A stretch of 64,000 nt of DNA from an uncultured Bacteroidales bacterium (GCA_947177525.1 CAMWUW010000004.1:1-64000), one strand, 5' to 3'. Counted from the first letter of the stretch, positions 44,706-53,699 are shown. Translations and numbers: made by a program. The notes: a model not told the origin generated them from the letters alone.

Positions 44706-45713
44706 ATGGCGGAAGAAACATTCTCAGACCTCGGAAGAGTCGAGGCAATAGCAAAACTTTACGAAGGAACACCTTACAGCCCTTTCAGCAGTTCTAATTT
44801 CGAGACTGAAGGGAAATGTTACATAACATCACAATCACGCACCTTCTTAGAAGGAATAGATTTCGACTTGACATACTTCCCGCTCAAGCACCTGGGATAC
44901 AAATGCGTCACGGCGGCAACTGGCGAACTGTATGCGGAATTTTCCCATCCGCGTACAATGGACATCAGGCTCGGCATATCGGCAAAACTTGACTTCAGGC
45001 AGATAAAAGAACTTTGGGAAGGCATTGTGGCCGCTGCCAGGGAACATGGATACAGACAAGTGACGCTTGATCTTATTCCGTCTCCAAACGGACTTTCCGT
45101 CAGCGTGTCCTCAACAGGAGAGACTTCCCTGCTCATGTCCAAACGTCGTCCGGCAGCAAAAAGCATGGACCTTATTTGCGTTTCAGGCAACCTCGGAGCT
45201 GCTTTCATGGGATTCCGTGTTCTTGAAAAAGAAAAGGAATCATTCGCCCAAAGCGGTGACATGCACAAGCAGCCTGATCTGGAGGAATACAGGCACCTTG
45301 TAGGAGCATACCTCAAGCCGGAGATAAGCCCGCGCATAATCAGCCAAATGGAAGAGGATGAAATCATGCCTTCATACGGCTACCTCGTAAGCCGCGGACT
45401 TGCAGACACTGTGAAACGGCTCGTCCGCGACAGCGGTCTCGGAGCCAAGATATATGTGGACAAGCTTCCTTTTGCCGGAAAGACATTCGACCTCGGAAAG
45501 CAGCTCAATATAGATCCAATGTCAGCTGCCCTCAACGGAGGAGAAGACTACAGGCTTCTGTTCACCATACCTATCGGAAAACACGACAAATTCCGCCATG
45601 ATTTCCAGACTTTCGACATCATCGGCCATTTGGCCAAGCCTGATGTCGGTGCAGTCATAGTGACTCCAGACGGTGTAGAGCTGCCAATGAGGGCACAAGG
45701 CTGGAAAAAATGA
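44706..45713 (+). CDS. ThiL-like (AIR synthase-fold) protein, probably catalytically altered
   Basis: A 335-aa homolog of thiamine-monophosphate kinase. The frame is clear: EGIDFDLTYFPLKHLGYKCV, LGAAFMGFRVLEKEKE and LNGGEDYRLLFTI correspond to family blocks. But the acidic residues that bind Mg-ATP in ThiL seem to be gone: there is no GDDAA motif near the start, the usual TD before LLEG reads TSQSRTF, the NxSD block reads ATGELY, the GDLG block reads SGNLG, and the SDGLA block reads VSRGLAD. It is unlikely to be a working kinase; it may be regulatory or bind a nucleotide differently. No other thiamine gene is nearby. Confidence 0.75.
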   Translation: MAEETFSDLGRVEAIAKLYEGTPYSPFSSSNFETEGKCYITSQSRTFLEGIDFDLTYFPLKHLGYKCVTAATGELYAEFSHPRTMDIRLGISAKLDFRQIKELWEGIVAAAREHGYRQVTLDLIPSPNGLSVSVSSTGETSLLMSKRRPAAKSMDLICVSGNLGAAFMGFRVLEKEKESFAQSGDMHKQPDLEEYRHLVGAYLKPEISPRIISQMEEDEIMPSYGYLVSRGLADTVKRLVRDSGLGAKIYVDKLPFAGKTFDLGKQLNIDPMSAALNGGEDYRLLFTIPIGKHDKFRHDFQTFDIIGHLAKPDVGAVIVTPDGVELPMRAQGWKK

Positions 45714-45822
45714 TTTTTTTTGATTTTTTCATGCAAGATTATCAATTTTCAGGATTTAATATGTCGGAAAGGAGATGAACAGCATAACCATCTCAAACGA
45801 AAACATATTTATATATACCGAT

Positions 45823-46524
45823 ATGAGAAAATCAAGATTATTCATTATTGCAATGGCAGCGGTACTTTCATTGCCGACCGTCATTTCGTGCGACAAAGAA
45901 AAACCGGACTACAGCATCTATTATCCCAATGCGATAGTCACAGTCAAGCCTTTGGACGACAAATCGTTCTTCCTCCAGCTCAACGATGAGACAGCCCTGC
46001 TCCCGGTGGGCGTGACAAAGCTCCCATACGGCAACAAGGAAGTGCGTGCTTTCGTGAATTATACGCCTGCTGTAATGCCGGAAGGTGCGGACAAGGAAAA
46101 ATATGCAGATGCTGTCAAAATCAACTGGCTTGACAGTCTCCTCACCAAGCAGTCCAAGCCAAGCATGGCTGAAGAAAACGACAATCTTTACGGAAATGAC
46201 CCCGTCGAAATCATGAACAATTGGATGACAGTTGTCGAAGACGGGTATATAACATTGAATTTCAGTACATTCTGGGGCAACCGGAACACAAAGCATGAGG
46301 TCAATCTCCTGACCGGAGGAAACCCTGACAATCCTTATGAAGTTGAGTTCCGCCACAATGCTTTCGGTGATGTAAACGGAATAAAAGGAGACGGAATAGT
46401 TGCATTCAGTCTCAAAGATCTTCCGGATACCAATGGAGAAACCGTCAAGCTGACACTCAAATGGATGTCGTTCAGCGGTATCAAGAAAGCTGAATTCGAC
46501 TATTGTACACGCACAGACTGGTAA
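45823..46524 (+). CDS. NigD-like lipoprotein
   Basis: About 233 aa from the ATG at 45823 (MRKSRLF), with a signal and lipobox VISC. It resembles the Bacteroidales NigD-like family, with an N-terminal OB-type part (IVTVKPLDDKSFFLQLND, KEVRAFVNYTP) and a C-terminal beta sandwich (DGYITLNFSTFWG, LKLTLKWMSF-type strand, EFDYCTRTDW). The function of the family is not well defined; it is an envelope protein. Its stop overlaps the start of the sigma factor gene by one base, so the two are cotranscribed. The ORF track's upstream start lacks a signal peptide. Confidence 0.75.
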   Translation: MRKSRLFIIAMAAVLSLPTVISCDKEKPDYSIYYPNAIVTVKPLDDKSFFLQLNDETALLPVGVTKLPYGNKEVRAFVNYTPAVMPEGADKEKYADAVKINWLDSLLTKQSKPSMAEENDNLYGNDPVEIMNNWMTVVEDGYITLNFSTFWGNRNTKHEVNLLTGGNPDNPYEVEFRHNAFGDVNGIKGDGIVAFSLKDLPDTNGETVKLTLKWMSFSGIKKAEFDYCTRTDW

Positions 46525-47096
46525 TGACAGCCAAAGCTGAACAGAAACTTGCAAAAAGAATAAGCGAAGGTGATTCCGAAGCAATGAAAACCCTGTATGA
46601 CGAATATGCCGGGTACCTTACTGCTGTCTGTTCACGCTATATAGATTCCAGAGAAGATATCAAAGACCTTATGCAGGAGAGTTTCGTCAAGATATTCTCA
46701 GGCATGGGGTCTTTTGAATTTCGCGGCAAAGGGTCACTGAAGGCATGGATGGGCAGAATTGTTGCCAACGTATCGCTCAAACATCTTAAGGAAGCAGCTT
46801 CACGGGGTACCATAAGTCTTCAGGACAATCTTCCCGACATCAAAGAAGAAGAGGCCGAGATGCCGGAAATCAGCGGCATACCTCCTGAAGTGATACATAA
46901 CATGATAAGGAAACTGCCTCCCGGATACAGGACTGTCTTCAACATGTTTGTATTTGAGGACCTGAGCCACAAAGAAATAGCTGAAATCCTCGGCATAAAG
47001 GAAAATTCCTCAGCCTCTCAGCTGCACCGGGCAAAATCACTTCTCGCAAATTGGATAAGAGAATATGTTACAGGCAACCATGTTCAGAAAAAATGA
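46524..47096 (+). CDS. ECF-type RNA polymerase sigma factor
   Basis: 190 aa from the ATG at 46524 (the track uses a TTG seven codons earlier). Region 2 is seen in EDIKDLMQESFVKIFSGM and LKAWMGRIVANVSLKHL. Region 4 is in LPPGYRTVFNMFVFEDLSH and the helix-turn-helix around LGIKENSSASQLHRAKS. It is followed immediately by a membrane protein with a probable anti-sigma role. The regulon cannot be told from the window. Confidence 0.92.
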   Translation: MTAKAEQKLAKRISEGDSEAMKTLYDEYAGYLTAVCSRYIDSREDIKDLMQESFVKIFSGMGSFEFRGKGSLKAWMGRIVANVSLKHLKEAASRGTISLQDNLPDIKEEEAEMPEISGIPPEVIHNMIRKLPPGYRTVFNMFVFEDLSHKEIAEILGIKENSSASQLHRAKSLLANWIREYVTGNHVQKK

Positions 47097-47100
47097 CAGA

Positions 47101-48303
47101 ATGAAAGACAGCTGGAAAATAGAATTCAAGGACAAAATGGACCTCTTCAAGGAACCGGTCCCGGAAGGCCTGTGGACAGATGTAAGCAATTCCATGACAA
47201 AAAAGTCACCGAAAAAGAAGGGCGGAATGCTTTATTTCAGGATTGCAGGAATTGCAGCAGCCGTTTCAGCAGCCATATTCGGCGCCACAATGCTTATAAG
47301 TGACTTCCATCACAAGCACGTGGAGTCCCCAAATGGCAGCATAACCTGTATGACAGGAATAAAAGACATTACAGGCCTGACAGCATGGGAAAAGACACCG
47401 GCCTCTCCTGTCCCCATAAACATGCCGAAAATACGAATCCACACCCCTGTCCATGAGGAAGCGGAATCATTATATCCAGAGGACATCATCACATATCCGG
47501 AAACGTCAGAAGAAAAAAAAGATGAGGAAAAAGAAAGGCAAGACATTGTCAGTGTCCCTGAATACACGGAATGTGACCTTTCATTAGTTCCTGATTACAT
47601 GCCTTCGAACTGCGGCAGCGGCAGAAAACGCAAGTTCAGCATCAGTGCATCAGTGTCCGGCAACACAGGCGGCACAGACGTAACATCCGGATACGGAAGC
47701 GCTGTTCCTGCAAATTCAGCGGCCATAACTTCATTCGGGAATAATCCGGAAGCAGAAATAAGACTGTTCAACAGGACACGTGAAGTGAACACCGACACCA
47801 AATATGCACAGCCTGTCAGGGTCGGAATCAGCTTCAGGTGGTATTTTTCAAGGATATGGAGCATAGAAAGCGGAATAGCATGGTCATGGCTTCACTCCAA
47901 AACAACGAGCGGAAGCACAGAATATTACAGTACCAGTACCCAGGACATGCATTATATAGGAATCCCGGTCCGCCTGAACTGTGATTTCTGGAGCGGCAAG
48001 AATATGAGGGCGTATGCATCAGCAGAGGCCATGGCAGAAAAATGCATCGCAGGAAAATCAGTGTCCGTATATACATACAACGGTGCTTCAGGGCCATTTG
48101 AAACAACCGGATTCAGAGAAAAACAGATACAATGGTCATTGTCGGCACACGCTGGGTTCCAATATGATTTCACAGGCACTGTCGGAATATATGCAGAACC
48201 AGGAATCAGCTGGCATATTGACAACAAGAGCGGAGTAAACAACATATACAAGGCACATCCTGTCGGTCTAAGCCTTGGGGCAGGCCTGAGATTTTCTTTT
48301 TAA
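47101..48303 (+). CDS. Membrane-anchored protein with C-terminal outer-membrane beta-barrel, sigma-linked
   Basis: 400 aa from the ATG at 47101. A short cytosolic part (MKDSWKIEFKDKMDLF and PEGLW, as in Bacteroidota anti-sigma-like proteins) is followed by one membrane helix (about 45-65, IAGIAAAVSAAIFGATML), an acidic periplasmic linker (about 120-160), and a C-terminal region of alternating aromatic beta strands ending in LRFSF, which looks like a PorT/OmpW-type barrel. One chain would thus touch both membranes. It lies 4 bases after the sigma gene and probably controls it. Confidence 0.75.
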   Translation: MKDSWKIEFKDKMDLFKEPVPEGLWTDVSNSMTKKSPKKKGGMLYFRIAGIAAAVSAAIFGATMLISDFHHKHVESPNGSITCMTGIKDITGLTAWEKTPASPVPINMPKIRIHTPVHEEAESLYPEDIITYPETSEEKKDEEKERQDIVSVPEYTECDLSLVPDYMPSNCGSGRKRKFSISASVSGNTGGTDVTSGYGSAVPANSAAITSFGNNPEAEIRLFNRTREVNTDTKYAQPVRVGISFRWYFSRIWSIESGIAWSWLHSKTTSGSTEYYSTSTQDMHYIGIPVRLNCDFWSGKNMRAYASAEAMAEKCIAGKSVSVYTYNGASGPFETTGFREKQIQWSLSAHAGFQYDFTGTVGIYAEPGISWHIDNKSGVNNIYKAHPVGLSLGAGLRFSF

Positions 48304-48329
48304 TTTTATCGTTTTATTCAATATTTTTA

Positions 48330-48359
48330 TTGTTTATCATAAAATATTTATTATTTTCG
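48330..48359 (+). promoter_or_regulatory. Possible promoter for the second nfeD-flotillin operon
   Basis: TTG (48330-48332), a 19-base spacer and TATTTTCG (48352-48359), one base off TAnnTTTG. The start codon is 30 bases on. Confidence 0.45.
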
Positions 48360-48388
48360 CGGTGTAAACATATAAAACAACCGCAATT

Positions 48389-48979
48389 ATGACAGAATGG
48401 TGGAACTCACTTGACCTGTTCATGAAGATTCTCTGGGGAATAGCCATAGGAACTTCACTGACTTTTATCATTGAGACCGTGCTTACTTTCATCGGTATAG
48501 ACAGCGATATTGACACGGACTTTGACATTCCAGACGGAACTTTCGAAGCTGATGCTTCAATGAATCTCTACACTTTCAGAAATCTCGTCAATTTTCTTCT
48601 CGGAATGAGCTGGACTGCAATCTTTCTGAAAGACAGCATTGCCTCCAAGACAGTTCTCATGATACTTGCTGTTGCGGCCGGTACCTTGCTTGTGGCAGCT
48701 GTCATGTACATGTTCAAATGGCTCGGTAAAATGCAGCAGAGCGGAAATATAGACATATTCAAAAGTGCTCCAGGATGCAACGGAAAAGTATATCTGACCA
48801 TTCCTTCGGAAAGAAAGGGCACGGGCAAAGTGCAGATAACAATCAACGGAGCAGTCAGAGAATATGATGCAGTAACGGATTCTGACTCAGACCTCAGGAC
48901 TGGCACGGCTGTAAAGATTACCGAAGTTCTTGATTCCTCGACACTTCTGGTTGAAGAAATTAATTCACTAATAATATAA
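48389..48979 (+). CDS. NfeD-like membrane protein, partner of flotillin 2
   Basis: A 196-aa protein with three membrane helices (about 12-34, 64-84 and 88-108) and a C-terminal OB-like beta domain (GCNGKVYLTIPSERKGTGKVQITI through DSSTLLVEEI). The layout is that of the YqiJ/OB-type NfeD proteins encoded with YqiK-type flotillins, not that of the short NfeD at 9290-9757. The gap to the flotillin is 7 bases. Confidence 0.8.
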   Translation: MTEWWNSLDLFMKILWGIAIGTSLTFIIETVLTFIGIDSDIDTDFDIPDGTFEADASMNLYTFRNLVNFLLGMSWTAIFLKDSIASKTVLMILAVAAGTLLVAAVMYMFKWLGKMQQSGNIDIFKSAPGCNGKVYLTIPSERKGTGKVQITINGAVREYDAVTDSDSDLRTGTAVKITEVLDSSTLLVEEINSLII

Positions 48980-48986
48980 CTGGCTT

Positions 48987-50411
48987 ATGCAATCAATTTA
49001 CATTATCGTCATTGCCGTATTCGTTCTTATCGTGACTTTGGCGGCAATCCTGAGGCGCTACAAGCGCTGTCCTTCTGACAAGATACTCGTAATCTACGGA
49101 AAGACAGGAAAAAACAAGAACGGAGGAGTATCCTCGGCAAGGTGCATCCACGGAGGAGCGGCATTCATCTGGCCTGTTTTCCAGAGCTATGCATTTCTTG
49201 ACCTGAAGCCTATTTCCATCGAGTGCAACCTTACCAATGCGCTCAGCAAGCAGAATATACGCGTAGACGTGCCTTGCCGGTTCACGGTCGGAATATCCAC
49301 TGAGCCTGACAATATGACCAATGCGGCCGAACGACTGCTCGGACTTACTATAGAGAACATACAGAATATTGCGACAGATATCCTCTTCGGACAGCTCAGG
49401 CTTGTCATAGCAACTATGGACATTGAGGAAATCAACTCCGACAGGGACAAATTCCTCGCAAATGTGAGTATGAATGTGGAGGCCGAACTCAGAAAAATCG
49501 GTCTTAAGCTTATAAATGTCAACGTTACTGATATCCGTGATGAGTCCGGATATATAGAGGCATTGGGAAAGGAGGCTGCCGCAAAGGCCATAAATGATGC
49601 AAAGAAGAGTGTTGCGGAACAGAACCGTTTCGGTGAGATCGGAAAGGCTGAGGCTGACAGGGACAAGGACATCCGTATTGCGGAAACTCTGCGTGACACG
49701 CGAATAAGCACTGCAGATGCGAATGCAAGGGCCGTAGAAGGCGAGAACAACTCAAAGATAAGCATTGCTGCATCTGACGCCAAAAGAAGGGAAAAAGAGG
49801 CGGAATCTGCAAGAATAGCCATTGCTGCCGAAAAAGTTCAGGCTGCCAAGGCACTTGAAGAAGCATACAAATCAGAACGTGATGCTGAAATTGCACGTGC
49901 AGAACGTGAAAAGGCGACTCAGCAGGCCAATGTTGTCGTTCCTGCGGAAATAGAGAAGGAAAAGGCCATAATAAATGCAGAAGCTGAGGCAGAAAAGGTA
50001 CGCCGCCTTGCCAAAGGTGAAGCTGATGCAATTTTTGCAAAGATGGATGCACAGGCAAAGGGTATGCTCGAAATTCTTTCGAAACAGGCCGAAGGATTCA
50101 ACAAGCTCGTAGATGCAGCTTCGGGAGACCCTCAGAAGGCTGTCCTTATGCTCATTGCAGACAAGCTTCCTGAACTTGTCAAGACACAGGTAGAAGCCGT
50201 GAAAGGCATAAAGATAGACAAGGTGACCGTATGGGACGGAAACTCCAAATCAGACGGCAATACGGCAACTTCAAATTTTATCTCAGGCATGATGAAGTCA
50301 GTGCCGCCTCTTGAGGAACTGTTCAATATGGCCGGAATGAGCCTTCCAGGCTATCTCAAAGGACAGGGCACGCAACCTGAAGAACAGACATCAAGTGAAA
50401 CCGAAAAATAA
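48987..50411 (+). CDS. Flotillin (YqiK/FloT type)
   Basis: A 474-aa flotillin. One N-terminal membrane helix (about 3-22) is followed by the SPFH/band 7 domain (GGAAFIWPVFQSYAFLDL, IRVDVPCRFTVGIS, LINVNVTDIRDESGYIEALG) and a long Ala/Glu/Lys-rich coiled coil (about 195-370) with repeated AEAEKVRR-type heptads, then the flotillin C-terminal region (GFNKLVDAASGDPQKAVLM). The protein scaffolds membrane microdomains. It is paired with the NfeD-like gene upstream, and a 73-aa XRE regulator follows 5 bases on. Confidence 0.93.
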   Translation: MQSIYIIVIAVFVLIVTLAAILRRYKRCPSDKILVIYGKTGKNKNGGVSSARCIHGGAAFIWPVFQSYAFLDLKPISIECNLTNALSKQNIRVDVPCRFTVGISTEPDNMTNAAERLLGLTIENIQNIATDILFGQLRLVIATMDIEEINSDRDKFLANVSMNVEAELRKIGLKLINVNVTDIRDESGYIEALGKEAAAKAINDAKKSVAEQNRFGEIGKAEADRDKDIRIAETLRDTRISTADANARAVEGENNSKISIAASDAKRREKEAESARIAIAAEKVQAAKALEEAYKSERDAEIARAEREKATQQANVVVPAEIEKEKAIINAEAEAEKVRRLAKGEADAIFAKMDAQAKGMLEILSKQAEGFNKLVDAASGDPQKAVLMLIADKLPELVKTQVEAVKGIKIDKVTVWDGNSKSDGNTATSNFISGMMKSVPPLEELFNMAGMSLPGYLKGQGTQPEEQTSSETEK

Positions 50412-50416
50412 TTCTG

Positions 50417-50638
50417 ATGGCTATAATCGTAAATGTTGACGTGATGCTTGCCCGCAGGAAGATGTCATCCGGGGAACTTGCCGAGAAAGTGGGGATTTCA
50501 GCAGCCAATCTCTCCATATTGAAGACCGGCAAAGCCAAAGCCGTGCGCTTTTCCACCCTGGATGCTTTGTGCAGGGCACTGGACTGCCAGCCCGGAGACA
50601 TTCTCGAATATTCTCCAGATACAGCAGAATTGAAATAA
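50417..50638 (+). CDS. Small XRE-type helix-turn-helix regulator (YozG-like)
   Basis: A 73-aa one-domain Cro/C1-type DNA-binding protein. The helix-turn-helix is GELAEKVGISAANLSILKTG, with FSTLDALCRALDCQPGDIL after it, which is the usual ending of this group. It starts 5 bases after the flotillin stop and is likely cotranscribed. It may regulate the nfeD-flotillin operon; no operator is evident. Confidence 0.88.
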   Translation: MAIIVNVDVMLARRKMSSGELAEKVGISAANLSILKTGKAKAVRFSTLDALCRALDCQPGDILEYSPDTAELK

Positions 50639-50660
50639 GTATCACATTGATACATAGATA

Positions 50661-50700
50661 AAAATGGGTTTGACCGATGATTTTCAGTCAAACCCATTTT
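50661..50700. terminator. Bidirectional terminator
   Basis: Perfect 14-bp stem AAAATGGGTTTGAC / GTCAAACCCATTTT with a 12-base loop, and T-runs in both directions. It lies between the convergent XRE gene and the 167-aa secreted protein gene. Confidence 0.88.
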
Positions 50701-50722
50701 ATCGTTTCCGCAAATCCCCAGC

Positions 50723-51226
50723 TTATTTTTTGAATATATTGAGGATACCGCTTACAGACTCAGAAATTTCTCCGGCATTCTTGAGGGCACCAAGTCCTTT
50801 TCCTTCTTCATTGGAAGCTACATTCTGAAGTCCTGAAAGGTCAATGTTGTTGACAAGATTTGAAAGACCTCCCATTACCGCGTTTGAATTGGATTCTGTG
50901 ACAAGATTTCCGGAACCGGTCACAAGTCCTGTGGCAAAATCCTTATAAAAAGCAGACTTATCGCTCTGTCCTTTCAATCCCTGAAGATTATTGGCGAGAG
51001 TTGCAAGATTGACAAGATTTCCCACGTTTTTCATATTAAGCTTTCCGTCAGCCTTGTACTGGGTATAGAGAGACTTCAATGCCACTCCGGCAGCCTTGCC
51101 GTTGCTTGTGGCTGTTGAGGTCTTCTTTGAAAAAATTCCCTGTGCAGGAATTTCGGCCATGGCCACACTTGGCGACAGCAGTGATGCAGCCATAATTGAA
51201 GCTGCTACGATTGACATCAGTCTCAT
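50723..51226 (-). CDS. Small secreted protein of unknown function
   Basis: A 167-aa protein with a clear signal peptide (ending near SVAMA). The mature part is helical and rich in Asn, Gly, Ala, Leu and Ser, with repeated NLxNLATLANNL / LSNLVNNIDLSGLQN patterns, and it ends ISESVSGILNIFKK. I do not recognise a named domain; the look is of a conserved envelope protein of Bacteroidales. It is 12 bases downstream of glyS on the same strand and may share its transcript. Confidence 0.75.
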   Translation of the reverse strand: MRLMSIVAASIMAASLLSPSVAMAEIPAQGIFSKKTSTATSNGKAAGVALKSLYTQYKADGKLNMKNVGNLVNLATLANNLQGLKGQSDKSAFYKDFATGLVTGSGNLVTESNSNAVMGGLSNLVNNIDLSGLQNVASNEEGKGLGALKNAGEISESVSGILNIFKK

Positions 51227-51238
51227 AATTCTAAATTT

Positions 51239-52780
51239 TTACTTGAGTTTTTTAAGTATATTGCTGAGATTAACTTCCCTGCCTATGATGGCATGAAGTT
51301 CCTCAATCTTGACACGCTCCTGCTGCATAGAATCACGGTGACGTACAGTAACGCAATGGTCATTGAGTGAATCATGGTCAACAGTCACACAGAAAGGAGT
51401 TCCGATTGCATCCTGGCGGCGGTATCTCTTTCCTATCGAATCTTTTTCGTCATACTGGCAGTTATAGTCATATTTAAGTTCGTCCATAATCTCACGTGCA
51501 AGCTCCGGAAGACCGTCTTTCTTTATGAGAGGAAGCACAGCGACTTTTACAGGAGCCAAAGGCGCAGGGATTCCGAGGACTACGCGGGTCTCGCCATTTT
51601 CAAGCTGCTCCTCCCTGTAAGAATGTGACAAAACTGCAAGCACCATACGGTCGACTCCGATGGAAGTCTCCACAACGTACGGGGTATAATTTTCTCCGCA
51701 TTCCGGATCAAAATACTGTATTTTCTTTCCTGAGAACTTCTGATGATTTCCGAGGTCGAAATCAGTACGCGAATGTATTCCCTCAAGCTCCTTGAAACCG
51801 AACGGGAACCTGAATTCGATGTCTGTTGCAGCATTGGCATAATGTGCAAGCTTGTCATGGTCATGGAAGCGGTAATTGTCGTCTCCCATTCCAAGGGCCT
51901 TGTGCCATGCCATACGGTTCTCCTTCCACTTTGCAAACCAGTCAAGTTCAGTACCAGGCTTGATGAAGAACTGCATTTCCATCTGCTCGAATTCCCTCAT
52001 TCTGAATATGAACTGACGGGCAACAATCTCATTTCTGAAAGCCTTTCCAATCTGTGCTATTCCGAAAGGAATCTTCATTCTTCCGGTCTTCTGCACATTA
52101 AGATAATTCACAAAAATACCCTGTGCCGTCTCAGGACGCAGATAGATAAGATTAGCTCCCTCAGAAGTGCTTCCGAGCTGGGTTGAGAACATAAGATTGA
52201 ACTGACGGACATCGGTCCAGTTCTTGGTACCTGATATAGGACAAGCTATCTCGCAGTCAATGATAATCTGCCTAAGTTCCGCAAGATCATTTGCATTGAG
52301 GGCGTCAGCCATTCTTTTCTTTACCTCAGCGATTTTCTCATTGTTCCTTATGCAGTTCGGATTTGTTTCAATGAATTTTGCCTCATCAAACGAATCTCCG
52401 AATTTCTTTTTTCCTTTCTCTACATCTTTGCGGATCTTATCCTCAAGTTTTCCGATATAATCCTCAATAAGGACATCAGCCCTATATCTTTTCTTGGAAT
52501 CCTTATTGTCAATCAGAGGGTCGTTGAATGCTCCCACATGTCCTGAAGCCTCCCAAATCCTCGGATGCATAAAGATGGCTGAATCGATACCTACAATGTT
52601 TTCATGAAGCCTTGTCATGGCCTCCCACCAGTATCTCTTGATGTTGTTTTTCAGTTCAGAACCGAGCTGACCATAATCATATACAGCTGCAAGTCCGTCA
52701 TAAATCTCACTTGACGGAAAAATAAATCCGTACTCCTTGCAATGGGCAACCAGAATCTTGAAAAGTTCTTCCTGTGTCAT
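51239..52780 (-). CDS. glyS: Glycyl-tRNA synthetase (single-chain, dimeric type)
   Basis: A 513-aa class II synthetase that charges tRNA-Gly. The N-terminal signature YGFIFPSSEIYDGL and YDYGQLGSELKNNI are family-specific. Motif 2 is in FRNEIVARQFIFRMREFEQMEMQFF and motif 3 lies around SIGVDRMVLAVLSHSY. The C-terminal anticodon-binding domain starts at LAPVKVAVLPLIKKDG. This is the eukaryote-like/alpha2 form, as expected in Bacteroidota, not the alpha-beta form. It follows folK closely. Confidence 0.96.
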   Translation of the reverse strand: MTQEELFKILVAHCKEYGFIFPSSEIYDGLAAVYDYGQLGSELKNNIKRYWWEAMTRLHENIVGIDSAIFMHPRIWEASGHVGAFNDPLIDNKDSKKRYRADVLIEDYIGKLEDKIRKDVEKGKKKFGDSFDEAKFIETNPNCIRNNEKIAEVKKRMADALNANDLAELRQIIIDCEIACPISGTKNWTDVRQFNLMFSTQLGSTSEGANLIYLRPETAQGIFVNYLNVQKTGRMKIPFGIAQIGKAFRNEIVARQFIFRMREFEQMEMQFFIKPGTELDWFAKWKENRMAWHKALGMGDDNYRFHDHDKLAHYANAATDIEFRFPFGFKELEGIHSRTDFDLGNHQKFSGKKIQYFDPECGENYTPYVVETSIGVDRMVLAVLSHSYREEQLENGETRVVLGIPAPLAPVKVAVLPLIKKDGLPELAREIMDELKYDYNCQYDEKDSIGKRYRRQDAIGTPFCVTVDHDSLNDHCVTVRHRDSMQQERVKIEELHAIIGREVNLSNILKKLK

Positions 52781-52796
52781 AATAAAATATTGTTTT

Positions 52797-53282
52797 TTAA
52801 AATATATCCTTAAAAACGCTTCTTATATGGTCAGAAGCAATCTCCCTGAGAGGCACCATTACAAAATCCCTCTCCTTCATCAGCCTGTGCGGAACAGTAA
52901 GCTCAGGACAATCAATCCGGCTGTCTCCGATAAACAATATATCTATATCTATCGGTCTCGAGGAATACACCCTCTCCCCTGCCTCATTATGGCATTCCTG
53001 CACTTTCCTTCCAAACAAAGACTCAATTTCCTTACATTTCTCCAAAAGCAAAAGTCCTTCAGCCTCAGGATTATACCCGTCTCTGAACTCCAATTCATAC
53101 ATTACAGCCGCGTTCAGAAACATAGTTTCCGACTCAAACCCCCAAGGCTCGGTCTCAATCACTGAAGAAAGCGATTTATAATGACGCCCCAATGCAGTAT
53201 TGAGACAACTTATGGCGTCCCCTATATTCTTTGCCCGGTCCCCCATGTCAGAACCAAGGGAAAGATAAAGCTCCACTTTCAT
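52797..53282 (-). CDS. folK: 2-amino-4-hydroxy-6-hydroxymethyldihydropteridine pyrophosphokinase (HPPK)
   Basis: A 161-aa folate synthesis enzyme that transfers pyrophosphate from ATP to hydroxymethyl-dihydropterin. Family motifs are YLSLGSDMGDRAKNI at the start, ETEPWGFESETMFLNAAV, and the strongly conserved SSRPIDIDILFIG followed by LTVPHRLMKERDFVMVPL. Length is normal. It is read between the DUF59 gene (42-base gap with a small hairpin) and glyS on the minus strand. Confidence 0.96.
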   Translation of the reverse strand: MKVELYLSLGSDMGDRAKNIGDAISCLNTALGRHYKSLSSVIETEPWGFESETMFLNAAVMYELEFRDGYNPEAEGLLLLEKCKEIESLFGRKVQECHNEAGERVYSSRPIDIDILFIGDSRIDCPELTVPHRLMKERDFVMVPLREIASDHIRSVFKDIF

Positions 53283-53324
53283 GCTTTTGTCCGGCCCCCT
53301 TCCCGAGAAGGGACCTTCTGCTCT

Positions 53325-53699
53325 TCAATCATCAAGTCCCAGTTCAACAAGTGCCTCCTCCGACATCCTGCTCTTGTCCCATACCGGCTCAAAAACAAGG
53401 TCAATCTGTGCACTGACAACTCCAGGAACATCCTCAACCGCAGTCTTGACCTGCCCGACAACATAATCCGCCATAGGACAATTAGGCGCAGTAAGCGTCA
53501 TCTGGATGTAGACATTATGGTCATCGTCCACTCTTATTTCATATATGAGTCCCAGATCATAAACATTTACAGGAATCTCAGGGTCATACACCTGCCTGAG
53601 AGCCATTATTATATCTCTTTCAAGTCTCATCAAAGCCTCCTTATCTTCATCTGCCTTTTCCGCTGCACTTTCCTTTGAAAACAAATTTCTAAGCCACAT
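53325..53699 (-). CDS. DUF59/MIP18-family iron-sulfur assembly protein (SufT-like)
   Basis: About 124 aa from the ATG at 53699; the track's TTG start overlaps the sufE stop. The DUF59 domain is plain: IIMALRQVYDPEIPVNVYDLGLIY with the DPEIP motif and TLTAPNCPMADYVVGQV with the conserved Cys. These proteins assist maturation of Fe-S proteins and are commonly encoded with suf genes. It follows sufS and sufE here. Confidence 0.92.
   Translation of the reverse strand: MWLRNLFSKESAAEKADEDKEALMRLERDIIMALRQVYDPEIPVNVYDLGLIYEIRVDDDHNVYIQMTLTAPNCPMADYVVGQVKTAVEDVPGVVSAQIDLVFEPVWDKSRMSEEALVELGLDD

Noticed and set aside
49187-49822. 211-aa minus-strand ORF opposite flotillin
   Set aside because: Ser/Ala-rich antisense of a coiled-coil gene.
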